A DNA stretch of 53,322 nucleotides from positions 1 to 53,322 of the forward strand of contig JANQHT010000071.1 in assembly GCA_028282545.1 (NCBI GenBank), in the 5' to 3' direction. This document shows, piece after piece, positions 26,120 through 36,593 of the stretch. The position numbers and the translations under genes were made by a program. Each line of letters begins with the position of its first letter. Position 1 is the stretch's first letter. The notes under the pieces are model-generated. The model did not search any database, was not told the DNA's origin, and saw only the letters and a list, made by a program, of their open reading frames with translations. Source of the DNA: Spirochaetales bacterium (lineage in GTDB: Bacteria; Spirochaetota; Spirochaetia; DSM-27196; Alkalispirochaetaceae).

Positions 26120-27919
26120 CTACTCGTTGACCGGTCTGTCCCGCCCCGCTTCAACGGGGTTGTGCGCCTCATGGGCGGATAGGTACACACGCGGCCGCGG
26201 CCGTTCTACCATCTCTTCACTCACCCGGGCCAGGCGCAGAAGAAGCGGTTCGCTCCAGTGGGGGCCGATAAACTGCAGCCCCACCGGCACCTGTGAATAG
26301 ACGTTGCCGTCGTCATCGTGCTCGTCCTGTTCCAACCAAAATCGGCGGCTCCGGGCGGTGATGAACCCCGCCGGTACGGAGATTGCCGGTAACCCGAGCA
26401 TGTTCGCCGGCGTGGCGAAGCGCATGATCTTGCTCATCGTCCCGAGGTCCGATACACCCGACAGGAGACGATCCTTGGGAAGCCGCGGGGGCAGGATCGC
26501 CGTCGTAGGCGTCGCGACAACGTCCACCGTTTCCCAGATGCGGTCCCAGTCGCGCATCGCGATCCGGCGAGCCATTTGCGCGCGAACGTAGTCTCGCGAT
26601 GTGAGACGTTGAGCAAGGGCCATCGTAGCGCGTATGTCGTTGCCGAAATCCGAATGGTGGTCCCGGTAGTAGGGCTGGAAGGCGGAGGCCATCTCCGATG
26701 TTATCGTGACCAGGTGCGCCGTCCGCAATTGATCGAGGTGCGGGACCTCGACGTCAACCAGCTCGGCGCCTGCCTGGGTAAACTGGTGGAGAAGGGCGCG
26801 GACGGTCGTCACAACGTTGTCCGCGCCGTCTTCGAACCACGGTTGAAATATGCCGATCCGGAGTCCCTCCACGTCGCCGTCGAATCCGTCGATCGTGACG
26901 GGGGGCTGCCCCAGCGTTGCCGGTTGACGGGGATCGGGGCCTGCCATGAGCTGATACATGATTGCCAGATCGCGTGCGGTGGCAGCTATCGGTCCAACGC
27001 TGCCCACGCTCCATACCAACGGTCCCTCGCCGTGACTGCTGATTCGCCCGTAGGTCGGTTTGAGCCCGAAGACGCCGCAGAATGCCGAGGGAATCCGAAT
27101 AGAACCGCCGCCGTCGGCACCAACCGCCGCGGGGCAGAGGCCGGATCCAACGACGCTGCCGCTGCCACTGGAAGAACCACCCGGGTAGCGCCAGGGTGCG
27201 TAGGGATTGACCGGTGTTCCATAGAACGGGTTGAGACCCGTGACGCCCAACCCGATCTCGTGCATGTTCGTTTTGCCCACCAGCAGCGCCCCGGCGGCTC
27301 GGAGTTTGGCCACAACCGTTGCGTCGTTGCCGGCCGCGTTGCGTACGAGGAACGACGTGCCCAGGGTGGTCGGGAATCCTCGTTGGTCGAACTCGTCCTT
27401 GACCGCGATGGGCACTCCTTCGAAGATGGATCGCGGCGCTCCCTCCCTGATACGGCGCAGGGACTCCTCTGCCTGTTGCATGATCTCTTCCGCCTTCCAG
27501 GCGACAAAGGCGTAGAGCGGCGGGTTTCCCCGCTCCTGGTGCTCCAGAACGTGGATGAACCGTTTTGCCACCGTAACCGGATCAAGCGATCCATCGCGAT
27601 ACGCCGCGGCGTAGTCATACATCGTCGGGTAACGGAATCCGGCGTCCCCGGGCGGCGCCGGTTCCGGTTCAACGATGGCCGGAACGTCCTTGGTTCCCCG
27701 GTCGCCACCGCCGGGAACCGCGAGAACCGCATCCCGTCGCGGATAGTAGAGCGGATCAGCGTCGATACGTGTCGACCGGAACCGTTCGATTCCGGCGGCC
27801 TTGAAGAATTTCGCCGCCAGGGGCGCGCCGAACAGGCGACTCTCCATGAGTCTTCCCATCAACAACAGGGTGGCTCCGGACACCGTAGGTGCCCGCAACG
27901 GCTTTATATCGTACGCCAT
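26120..27919 (-). CDS. Amidase signature family protein
   Basis: This 599-aa enzyme contains the amidase signature: the catalytic lysine in '[11 protein letters not shown]', and the Ser-cisSer-Lys centre in '[23 protein letters not shown]' (in pieces) with '[24 protein letters not shown]'. It hydrolyses an amide bond. An N-terminal extension of about 130 residues before the core makes it longer than typical GatA or amidase (about 480), and the substrate is not known. No GatB or GatC is present, so it is not a glutamyl-tRNA amidotransferase subunit. It is divergent from gdhA and starts at ATG 27919. Confidence 0.87.
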   Translation of the reverse strand: MAYDIKPLRAPTVSGATLLLMGRLMESRLFGAPLAAKFFKAAGIERFRSTRIDADPLYYPRRDAVLAVPGGGDRGTKDVPAIVEPEPAPPGDAGFRYPTMYDYAAAYRDGSLDPVTVAKRFIHVLEHQERGNPPLYAFVAWKAEEIMQQAEESLRRIREGAPRSIFEGVPIAVKDEFDQRGFPTTLGTSFLVRNAAGNDATVVAKLRAAGALLVGKTNMHEIGLGVTGLNPFYGTPVNPYAPWRYPGGSSSGSGSVVGSGLCPAAVGADGGGSIRIPSAFCGVFGLKPTYGRISSHGEGPLVWSVGSVGPIAATARDLAIMYQLMAGPDPRQPATLGQPPVTIDGFDGDVEGLRIGIFQPWFEDGADNVVTTVRALLHQFTQAGAELVDVEVPHLDQLRTAHLVTITSEMASAFQPYYRDHHSDFGNDIRATMALAQRLTSRDYVRAQMARRIAMRDWDRIWETVDVVATPTTAILPPRLPKDRLLSGVSDLGTMSKIMRFATPANMLGLPAISVPAGFITARSRRFWLEQDEHDDDGNVYSQVPVGLQFIGPHWSEPLLLRLARVSEEMVERPRPRVYLSAHEAHNPVEAGRDRPVNE

Positions 27920-27934
27920 GGATCGAGTATATGA

Positions 27935-29368
<1,434 letters not shown>

Positions 29369-29418
29369 GGGAGACCGCACAGACGGACGCGGTCACTGCA
29401 ACGGGAATCAACCTCACC

Positions 29419-29446
29419 GCCGCCCCCCGGGGCGGCTCTTTTGTTT
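29419..29446 (+). terminator. Rho-independent terminator of gdhA
   Basis: An 8-bp GC stem (GCCGCCCC at 29419-29426 with GGGGCGGC at 29429-29436) is followed by TCTTTTGTTT. It lies 50 bases after the gdhA stop and just before the arsR promoter. Confidence 0.85.
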
Positions 29447-29448
29447 CC

Positions 29449-29491
29449 TTGACGTAATATATGAATAAGTGTTCATATAAACATATGAACA
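29449..29491 (+). promoter_or_regulatory. arsR promoter and ArsR/SmtB operator
   Basis: TTGACG (29449-29454), a 17-base spacer and TTCATA (29472-29477) suggest a promoter. Over it lies the inverted repeat TGTTCATAT-AAAC-ATATGAACA (29470-29491), the form bound by SmtB/ArsR-type repressors, with an extra ATATGAA half-site at about 29459-29465. The right arm contains the ATG of the downstream gene, so transcription probably starts at or within a base or two of the start codon. Confidence 0.7.
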
Positions 29492-29838
29492 CCTTCACGG
29501 AACTCCGGAAACTCTCGGATACGCGCTATACCGACCTCATCGATGAGGCCCCCCTGGAGACTGAGGTGCGCCGCCTGGCTGAATTCTTTCGTGTCCTGGG
29601 CGATCCCACCAGGGTCCGCATTCTCTCCTTCCTGGCACGGGAGGAGCTCTGCGTCCACGATCTCGCGGCGTTGACGGAGATGGAGCAAAGCGCCGTTTCG
29701 CACCAGTTGCGTACGCTCCGTACGCACCGGATCGTGAAGGTCCGGCGGAGCGGCAAACACGCGCTCTATTCGCTGGACGACAACCATATCGATCAGCTCA
29801 CTCGGATCGGACTCGAGCACATTCGGGAAATACGGTGA
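29485..29838 (+). CDS. ArsR/SmtB-family metal-responsive repressor
   Basis: This winged-helix repressor of 117 aa has 'EFFRVLGDPTRVRILSFL' and the recognition region 'ELCVHDLAALTEMEQSAVSHQLRTL' (in pieces). The C-terminal helix carries Asp-x-His, then His 11 residues on and Glu 3 later ('DDNHIDQL...LEHIRE'), exactly the spacing of the SmtB zinc site (Asp104, His106, His117, Glu120). It therefore likely senses zinc or a similar divalent metal. ATG 29485 is inside the operator and lacks a Shine-Dalgarno site, so a leaderless message is likely; ATG 29461 is an alternative lying upstream of the predicted -10. It overlaps the permease gene by GTGA. Confidence 0.85.
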   Translation: MNTFTELRKLSDTRYTDLIDEAPLETEVRRLAEFFRVLGDPTRVRILSFLAREELCVHDLAALTEMEQSAVSHQLRTLRTHRIVKVRRSGKHALYSLDDNHIDQLTRIGLEHIREIR

Positions 29839-31241
29839 TTGCGGTTTTTCTGGCCGGATTTGCCCGGGAAGTGGTGTCGCTCTTCCTGGAGATGGCGCCG
29901 TACCTCGTTCTGGGGCTCACCGTGGCGGGCGTTCTGAGCGTTCTCGTGAATCGCGCCTTCGTCGTGCGCCACGTGGGTCATCCCGGCCTTGCCTCTGTGA
30001 TCAAGGCGGCGGTGTTGGGCGTTCCGCTTCCGCTCTGCTCATGCGGTGTTGTGCCGACCGCGGCGTACCTGCGACGCTCCGGAGCATCAAAACCGGCAAT
30101 CATGTCCTTTCTTATCGCAACACCCCAAACGGGTGTGGACAGTATCGCCGCAACGTACGGGATGCTGGGCCCGCTCTTTGCGGTTTTCCGTCCCCTGGCT
30201 GCGCTTGTCACCGGCGTGGCCGGTGGGAGCATTGCGGCGCTCACCGACCCACAGGCCGACGGCGCGTCACTGCCGGGGAGCGCCGAGGCCGGAGAGGCGC
30301 CGTCTCCCGTCGAACGCGAGGGTACCGCCTCCGTTATGGGCCCGATTCGCCGGATCGCGCGGTACGCCTTTGTGGAAACGGTTGACGACATTGCCGTTCA
30401 TTTCGTCGTCGGCCTTGTGCTCGCCGGGTTGATCTCGATCCTGATTCCCGACGACTTCTTCGCCGGCTCGATCATGGGGCGCGGGTTTCCGGCGATGGTG
30501 TTGATGGTGGTAATCGGCGTCCCCATGTACGTCTGTTCCACCTCGAGTATTCCCATTGCGGTGGCACTCATCGCCAAGGGATTCTCGCCGGGGGCGGCGT
30601 ACGTGTTCCTCGTGGCCGGTCCCGCCACCAACGCGGCGACGCTTTCCGTGCTCCTTCGGGTACTGGGCAGACGACAGACATTCGTCTACGTGGCGACGAT
30701 CGTGGCCGGCAGCCTTCTATTTGGGCCCCTCATGGATTCCCTGGTTGGTTCCGGTATGCCCGGGATGCTCGGTTCGGCCGGGGAATACGCCGGCTACGCA
30801 GCCGATGCGGCCGAAACCGGAGTCTTTGCCACGGTACTCGGTGTTTTTTTGCTCGTTCTTCTCGTCTGGGCGCTCTACCGCCGGTATGCGCCGGCGGCAA
30901 TGGTGCGGCCCGGCCGCGCGCTATCGCAGGTCCCGACGGATGGAGTTCCCGGTGAAAACGTAGGGATACCGATTGGCACCGCCGCGGGCGACGACGGAGA
31001 GTCGGCGCAGAGCGTGTCGGTACCCGTGACCGTACTATCCGTGAACGGGATGACCTGTCACTACTGCGAAACGAACGTGAAGTCCGCCTTGGGCGACGTA
31101 GCGGGTATTGAAAACGTCACCGTCGACTTGAAGGCCAACACGGCTACGATCCGGGGCACGCACGAACGGGCCACGCTCGTCGCCGCTGTCGAAGGCGCCG
31201 GTTACTCGGTGGTTCCCGGAAAAAGGGGCAACGGGCGGTAA
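29835..31241 (+). CDS. Permease with C-terminal HMA domain (SO_0444-type Cu/Zn efflux)
   Basis: This 468-aa membrane protein belongs to the PF03773 permease family. The N-terminal half has 'EMAPYLVLGLTVAG' and the conserved 'PLPLCSCGVVPTAAYLRRSG', with a matching second half ('GVPMYVCSTSSIPIAVALIAKG'). After the last helix a linker of about 60 residues leads to an HMA domain with 'MTCHYC' (about residue 407). The whole layout matches the SO_0444 group linked to copper/zinc efflux. The GTG start at 29835 overlaps the arsR stop. Zinc efflux is supported by the SmtB-type sensor beside it. Confidence 0.85.
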   Translation: MIAVFLAGFAREVVSLFLEMAPYLVLGLTVAGVLSVLVNRAFVVRHVGHPGLASVIKAAVLGVPLPLCSCGVVPTAAYLRRSGASKPAIMSFLIATPQTGVDSIAATYGMLGPLFAVFRPLAALVTGVAGGSIAALTDPQADGASLPGSAEAGEAPSPVEREGTASVMGPIRRIARYAFVETVDDIAVHFVVGLVLAGLISILIPDDFFAGSIMGRGFPAMVLMVVIGVPMYVCSTSSIPIAVALIAKGFSPGAAYVFLVAGPATNAATLSVLLRVLGRRQTFVYVATIVAGSLLFGPLMDSLVGSGMPGMLGSAGEYAGYAADAAETGVFATVLGVFLLVLLVWALYRRYAPAAMVRPGRALSQVPTDGVPGENVGIPIGTAAGDDGESAQSVSVPVTVLSVNGMTCHYCETNVKSALGDVAGIENVTVDLKANTATIRGTHERATLVAAVEGAGYSVVPGKRGNGR

Positions 31242-31339
31242 ACGCGGGGAGCACCACAAAACCGGGTTACGTCGTCGCGTACCGGTAGAAGTGATCCTCG
31301 ATCGATGCCCCTCGGCGAGCGACCTCTACGGAGCGGCCT

Positions 31340-32746
31340 CTACCGAGCGGTAATTTTCGCCTCGTACATCATCGCGTCGGCGCGCTGAAGAACGGTGTCG
31401 AACGTGTCGCCCGGTTCGAACTGTGCGACGCCGCCGCTCGCGGTGACATCGGTCGTGGAGGCGATCGCATTGCAGATTCGGTCTCGCACGATCTCCGCTT
31501 CCCTTACATCGCACCGGCAGAGGACGGTAAACTCATCCCCGCCCCACCGGGCAACGTCATCACCGGGCCTGACTTGCGAAAGCGTTGCGGCGGCGACGTC
31601 TCGCAGCACGCGATCACCCGCCGCGTGTCCAAGCTTGTCGTTCACGTTTTTGAACCCGTTCAGGTCTACCATGAGAAGGGAAAAGGGTTGTCCATCTCGC
31701 TCGTACTCAGCCTGGACGCGGGCGAAGCGATCCCTGAACGCGCGGCGGTTTGCGAGCCGCGTCAGTTCGTCGGTGACAGCAATCGCTTCGATCCGTCTCT
31801 GGTAGGAGTTCACCGTCAGGATCGTCAGCGTCAATATCGCCAACGACGAAACCAGGCCGATCGCCAGCGTGCGCAAAAGGTTTCTCCGCGCTATTCCCAA
31901 GGCCGATCTCTCTTCCTGTTCAACGATCAGGTGCCATCCCAGTTCCGGGATGTAGCGGGACGTCAGGAGGACCACCCCGTGCTCGTTCGTGTACTCCTCG
32001 TCTACCGGGTCCTCCACCTCGGCGAGCACTTTCGCCTGAAGATCGTCGCGTCCCGTTATGGTGGCGAGATCCGTCGCCTCGATCAGTTCCGCCCGTGAAT
32101 GAGCCTGGACGATGCCGTGATCGTTCACAAGGTAGATGCTTCGCCGATACTTCGACTCCGTCTCTCTGAGCAGGCGCGCCATCGAATCCATCTCGAGCCC
32201 CACGCCGGTCACTCCGAGGAATCGCCCCGCGGTGTTTTCGATACGATAGTTGATGAAGATCGTAAGCCGATCGTCTGCAGCCTCGTTTGTGTCGACATCC
32301 AATTCGTACTCCGTGTCCAGGGTAACAAAGCGGTAGTACCACACGTCGTGGGAATCCCCCCGGCTGATCTGCTTGAGAATGCCGTCGGCGTAGTAGTAGT
32401 TTTTCGTCTGTTCCGAGATGAAGTACGCGGTGAAGTAGCCGTATCGTTTCACGATCTCCGAGAGGTACTCGGTAATCCGGTCGACGTCCACTTCTCCGTT
32501 CATCGCCCAGTTGTGAAGAAACGTATCGTTCGCCATGAGCGAGGAGACGTGCAGCGGTTCAAGGAGGCTCGCGCGAATCTCCGACGTTATATTGTCACGG
32601 GTGAGGGGTAACGCCGAATGGATGAGTTCTTCCCGTACAGCGGTACGTGTAACGCGGTAGTTGACAAGGCTGGTTACCAGGAAGGTCGAGGTCAGTACCA
32701 GGGTGAGCGAGTAGACAAGACGCGATCTGGCTGGGAGGCGGCTCAT
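31340..32746 (-). CDS. Membrane-bound diguanylate cyclase with periplasmic sensor domain
   Basis: This 468-aa protein makes the second messenger c-di-GMP. Residues 8-30 are a membrane helix, about 31-270 a periplasmic PDC/Cache sensor ('YGYFTAYFISEQTKNYYYADG'), 285-305 a second helix, and 320-468 a GGDEF domain. The active site is intact (RWGGDEF). The inhibitory site is present as RPGD five residues before GGDEF, so product feedback is expected. ATG 32746 is chosen over a longer frame that lacks a membrane start. It is divergent from the restriction gene at 32863. The signal sensed is unknown. Confidence 0.92.
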   Translation of the reverse strand: MSRLPARSRLVYSLTLVLTSTFLVTSLVNYRVTRTAVREELIHSALPLTRDNITSEIRASLLEPLHVSSLMANDTFLHNWAMNGEVDVDRITEYLSEIVKRYGYFTAYFISEQTKNYYYADGILKQISRGDSHDVWYYRFVTLDTEYELDVDTNEAADDRLTIFINYRIENTAGRFLGVTGVGLEMDSMARLLRETESKYRRSIYLVNDHGIVQAHSRAELIEATDLATITGRDDLQAKVLAEVEDPVDEEYTNEHGVVLLTSRYIPELGWHLIVEQEERSALGIARRNLLRTLAIGLVSSLAILTLTILTVNSYQRRIEAIAVTDELTRLANRRAFRDRFARVQAEYERDGQPFSLLMVDLNGFKNVNDKLGHAAGDRVLRDVAAATLSQVRPGDDVARWGGDEFTVLCRCDVREAEIVRDRICNAIASTTDVTASGGVAQFEPGDTFDTVLQRADAMMYEAKITAR

Positions 32747-32862
32747 GATTGGGGTACACCGTAGCGCAGGTGACCGTGAATGAGAAGGCGTCCCTACAGT
32801 GAATCCCTTCCACCACATGCGTCGCTTCATACATGGCGCAATCCCGTGCATAATGGGATTCC

Positions 32863-35800
32863 ATGACCTCCGAAATCCCAACGTCTCCAATCATCGGAGA
32901 TTTCTTCCACCATCCCGTTCTCAATAGCCCCTACGAAAAGCCGAATCGACACTGGGAACTCAAGGAGGGGCAGCCGACCGGAGTAGTCATCGGCAACCGT
33001 CGCCCGGCCGATTTTTTCACACCCATTCCCAAGGCCAAAACGCAGAAGAGTGATCCCACCCAGGTGGAGTTCCAGATGGCCGACGGCAGCACCGACGCGG
33101 ACGGACAGGAGTACGATCCGCGCTCGATCATCAACGAGATCCGTGGAGAGGTGGAACGGTGGAGATCGCTCAAACGCCCCGAGGACTGGCAGGTGACTCC
33201 CGAAACGGCCCGGCTCCTCCACCACTGGCGCAACCACTCGTTCAACGCCATCCGTCCGTTCTTCTGCCAGGTGGAAGCGGTGGAGACCGCCATCTGGCTC
33301 ACCGAGGTTGCTCCCCGCACCAAGAACGGCAAGCGCTATCGCAACTACATCGAGGCGGGTAACGAATCGGCGAATCCGGAGATCCTGAGGATTGCGCTGA
33401 AGCTCGCCACGGGGACGGGAAAGACCACCGTCATGGCGATGATCATCGCCTGGCAGACGATCAACGCGGTGCGGCGGCCCCAGAGTACACGCTTCAGCCG
33501 CGGTTTTCTCATCGTGACGCCGGGGATCACGATCCGCGATCGCCTGCGCGTCCTTTTGCCGACCGACCCCGAGAACTACTACAAGACGCGAGAACTGGTG
33601 CCCCCCGATCTCGTACCGGCGATCCAACGCGCCAAGGTAGTCATCACCAACTACCACGCGTTCAAGTTGCGGGAGACGCTGGAGGTCTCAAAGGCCAACC
33701 GTGCACTCCTCCAGGGGCGCGGCGAGCCGATCAGAACCACGGAGACCGAGGGAAAGATGATCCAGCGCGTTATGCCTTCTCTGATGGGGATGAAGAATAT
33801 CCTGGTGATCAACGACGAGGCGCACCACTGCTACCGCGAGCGCCCCGCGGACGCGGCCGAGGAAAAGGTCTCCGCCGATGAGCGCGAAGAGGCGAAACGC
33901 AACAGCGAGGCGGCGCGCCTCTGGCTGACGGGTATCGAAACGGTCAAAGGGAAACTCGGTGTCTCGCTCGTCTACGACCTGTCGGCGACGCCGTTCTTTC
34001 TCGCGGGATCGGGCTACCGCGAAGGAACGCTCTTCCCATGGACGGTGAGCGACTTTTCGCTTATGGACGCGATCGAATGCGGAATCGTCAAGCTGCCGCG
34101 CGTTCCGGTGAGCGACAATATTCCCGACGGCGAGATGCCGACATACCGCAAGCTGTGGGAAAAGATCGGTAAGAAGATGCCGAAGAAAGGTCGGTCAAAA
34201 GGGGGAATTCCCTACGACCCGCTCAGCATCCCCGTGGAACTCCAGACCGCCCTGGATGCGCTCTACGGTCACTACGAGAAGGTCTACCGGAAGTGGATGG
34301 AAACGGGCATCGAGACACCCCCCGTCTTTGTGATCGTCGCCAACAACACCTCCTCGTCAAAGCTGATCTACGATTACATCTCCGGTTTCCGGCGCGAGAG
34401 CGACGACGGTCCCGGTACGTTTCACGCGGGACGCCTCAAGCTCTTCCAGAACCACGATGAGGCGGGGAACTGGCTCGCGCGCCCGCGGGCACTCCTCATT
34501 GACAGCACCCAACTGGAGTCGGGCGAAGCGCTCGATGGAGCGTTCAGAAGCGCCGCCGCGGAGGAGATCGAGCAATTCAAGCGCGAGATTCACATACGCA
34601 CCGGTGACAAGAAGGCAGCCGAGTCGGTGAGCGACGAGGATCTCCTGCGGGAGGTGATGAACACCGTCGGCAAAACGGGGCGCCTCGGCGAGCAGGTGCG
34701 GTGCGTCGTCTCCGTTTCCATGCTGACCGAAGGGTGGGACGCCAACACGGTGACCCACATCCTGGGCGTACGCGCCTTTGGCACGCAGCTCTTGTGTGAA
34801 CAAGTGGTTGGACGCGCGTTGCGCCGCCAGTCGTACGACCTCAATGAGGAGAACCTTTTCGACGTCGAATACGCCGACATTCTCGGCATCCCCTTCGACT
34901 TCACCGCCAAGCCCGTGGTGGTTACGCCCACAGAGCCGCGCAGGGCGGTTCACGTGCGCGCGATCACTCCGGAGCGCGACACGATCGAAATCACCTTCCC
35001 GCGCGTAGAGGGGTATCGCGTCGACTTTGGTGACGAAAAACTCGCGGCACGCTTTACCGAGGATTCGCGCCTGGTGCTCACGCCGGAGCTGACGGGGCCC
35101 GCAAAGGTCCTCGTGCAGGGCGTCATCGGTGAAGGGGTCAACCTCACACTCGAACACCTGGCATCAATCCGGGCCAACACGATCATCTACCACCTCACCC
35201 ACCACCTGCTCCTCCACCAGTTTCGCGATCCGAACGGCGATCCGAAGCTGCACCTCTTCGGCCCCCTCAAGCGAATCGTGAGGCGCTGGATACGCGAGGG
35301 GTACCTCGTCTGCAAGGGCGGTACCTTCCCGGCACAGATCCTCTACCTCGAACTGGCCGAGCGCGCCGCAGGGCGGATCCGCACCGCGGTGACCGAATCG
35401 CTATCGGAGCGGGGCGTCGTAAAAGCGGTTCTGGACCCGTATAACTCCACCGGTTCAACGGCACACGTCAATTTCCAGACCACGAAGACGACGCGCTACC
35501 AGAGCGATCCGGGCAAATCGCACGTCAACTGGATGGTCTGTGACAGTGGGTGGGAAGTCGAACTGTGCCGAATCGTGGAGTCGCACCCCAGGGTTCGCGC
35601 GTACGTCAAGAATTACAATATGGGGTTCGAGGTTCCCTATCGGATGGGACAGTCGCAACGTCGCTACGTTCCAGACTTCATCGTTCAGATAGACGATGGG
35701 CGGACCGATCCGCTCAACTTGGTGGTGGAGGTGAAGGGGTATCGCGGAGAGGACGCCATCGAAAAGGCGAACACGATGGCCGCGTACTGGGTTCCCGGGA

Positions 35801-35919
35801 TCAACAATCTGGGAACGTACGGACGGTGGGCCTTTGCCGAACTCACCGGAGTGTGGGACATGGAAGAGAAGTTCGGCAAACTGATCGAGCGGTCCGTTGC
35901 GGCATCAAATGATGTATAA
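32863..35919 (+). CDS. Type III restriction enzyme Res subunit (BPTD_3080-like)
   Basis: This 1018-aa helicase-nuclease resembles the BPTD_3080 group. Walker A is 'LATGTGKTT' (about residue 183), motif II is 'INDEAHH', motif III 'LSATP', and 'GRALRRQSY' is motif VI. The C-terminal nuclease has 'YVPDFIVQID' and 'LVVEVKGYRGED', the D-ExK pattern of PD-(D/E)XK (about residues 938-965). It cuts unmodified DNA with the Mod protein encoded after the vapBC cassette. ATG 32863 has only a weak GGGATT site; AATCCC/GGGATT arms flank a CATAAT -10-like box just upstream. Confidence 0.9.
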   Translation: MTSEIPTSPIIGDFFHHPVLNSPYEKPNRHWELKEGQPTGVVIGNRRPADFFTPIPKAKTQKSDPTQVEFQMADGSTDADGQEYDPRSIINEIRGEVERWRSLKRPEDWQVTPETARLLHHWRNHSFNAIRPFFCQVEAVETAIWLTEVAPRTKNGKRYRNYIEAGNESANPEILRIALKLATGTGKTTVMAMIIAWQTINAVRRPQSTRFSRGFLIVTPGITIRDRLRVLLPTDPENYYKTRELVPPDLVPAIQRAKVVITNYHAFKLRETLEVSKANRALLQGRGEPIRTTETEGKMIQRVMPSLMGMKNILVINDEAHHCYRERPADAAEEKVSADEREEAKRNSEAARLWLTGIETVKGKLGVSLVYDLSATPFFLAGSGYREGTLFPWTVSDFSLMDAIECGIVKLPRVPVSDNIPDGEMPTYRKLWEKIGKKMPKKGRSKGGIPYDPLSIPVELQTALDALYGHYEKVYRKWMETGIETPPVFVIVANNTSSSKLIYDYISGFRRESDDGPGTFHAGRLKLFQNHDEAGNWLARPRALLIDSTQLESGEALDGAFRSAAAEEIEQFKREIHIRTGDKKAAESVSDEDLLREVMNTVGKTGRLGEQVRCVVSVSMLTEGWDANTVTHILGVRAFGTQLLCEQVVGRALRRQSYDLNEENLFDVEYADILGIPFDFTAKPVVVTPTEPRRAVHVRAITPERDTIEITFPRVEGYRVDFGDEKLAARFTEDSRLVLTPELTGPAKVLVQGVIGEGVNLTLEHLASIRANTIIYHLTHHLLLHQFRDPNGDPKLHLFGPLKRIVRRWIREGYLVCKGGTFPAQILYLELAERAAGRIRTAVTESLSERGVVKAVLDPYNSTGSTAHVNFQTTKTTRYQSDPGKSHVNWMVCDSGWEVELCRIVESHPRVRAYVKNYNMGFEVPYRMGQSQRRYVPDFIVQIDDGRTDPLNLVVEVKGYRGEDAIEKANTMAAYWVPGINNLGTYGRWAFAELTGVWDMEEKFGKLIERSVAASNDV

Positions 35920-35920
35920 T
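35915..35920 (+). promoter_or_regulatory. -10 box (TATAAT) before vapBC
   Basis: A consensus TATAAT overlaps the end of the res gene, 20 bases before the antitoxin start. No good -35 was found 17 bases upstream (GTCCGT), so activity is uncertain. It would give vapBC its own promoter inside the restriction operon, as autoregulated toxin-antitoxin pairs usually have. Confidence 0.4.
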
Positions 35921-35940
35921 TCGATGCATAGGAGCATCCC

Positions 35941-36138
35941 ATGCGGACGACCATAAACGTAAACGACGATCTGTTGGCGGAAGCGGCGGAGTTCACCGGC
36001 ATCAAGGAACGGACCGCGCTCATTCACGAGGGGCTCCGGGCGCTGATCGAGAGAGAGGCCGCGCGGCGTCTTGCGAAGCTCGGGGGAAATCAACCGCAGC
36101 TGCGCGATATCCCCCGGAGGCGGCCCGACCCCGCATGA
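35941..36138 (+). CDS. VapB-type antitoxin
   Basis: This 65-aa protein starts with the ribbon-helix-helix DNA-binding pattern 'MRTTINVNDDLLAEAAEFTGI' (in pieces) and continues 'ERTALIHEGLRALIEREAARRLAKLGG', typical of VapB antitoxins of the DUF2191 group. It neutralises the PIN toxin encoded next and represses its own promoter. AGGAG lies 8 bases upstream. It overlaps vapC by 4 bases (ATGA). Confidence 0.88.
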   Translation: MRTTINVNDDLLAEAAEFTGIKERTALIHEGLRALIEREAARRLAKLGGNQPQLRDIPRRRPDPA

Positions 36139-36593
36139 TTCTCCTGGATACGTCGGTCTGGATCGACCACTACCGCTCGTCGAACGCAACGGTAGTGCAA
36201 CTCCTCAACGACGGGTGCGTTCTGTCGCACCCGTTCGTCTGCGGAGCGCTGGCGTGCGGCAATCTCCGGAATCGTGAGACGACGCTACGCCTCCACCAAC
36301 TGCTGCCGCAGGCGGCGCGCGTGTACGACGGCGAGATTCTTGCCTTTATCGAGGCGAACGATCTGTCCGCAAAGGGGATCGGACTTGTGGACGTGCATCT
36401 GCTCGCCTCAACGCTGTTGACGTCGGACGCGCAGATCTGGTCGCTGGACCGGCGCCTTACCGACGCGGCGCGCGCCCTTGGAATCGCCTTTGAACCGGAC
36501 TTGTACTCCCGAATCGACAGCGACGGGCGGGCCGTCTACGAAGGCGTTCCGGAAAACGCAACGGATGTGATCGAGAAAGAGGGGATGCAATAG
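36135..36593 (+). CDS. VapC-type PIN-domain ribonuclease toxin
   Basis: This 152-aa protein has the PIN active-site acids: Asp5 in 'LLDTSVWIDHY', the Glu of 'GEILAFIEAND', and the Asp pair near 'VDVHLLAS' and 'TLDR'-like 'SLDRRLTD'. It would cut RNA when free of VapB. A C-terminal tail of about 25 residues (SDGRAVYEGVPENATDV) is longer than in typical VapC. It ends one base before the mod start. Its high-GC codon use matches the restriction genes, so it is not obviously a newer arrival than they are. Confidence 0.88.
   Translation: MILLDTSVWIDHYRSSNATVVQLLNDGCVLSHPFVCGALACGNLRNRETTLRLHQLLPQAARVYDGEILAFIEANDLSAKGIGLVDVHLLASTLLTSDAQIWSLDRRLTDAARALGIAFEPDLYSRIDSDGRAVYEGVPENATDVIEKEGMQ

Noticed and set aside
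26576-27934. 452-codon plus-strand frame opposite the amidase
   Set aside because: Shadow of the amidase signature gene, no domain and arginine/glycine-rich.
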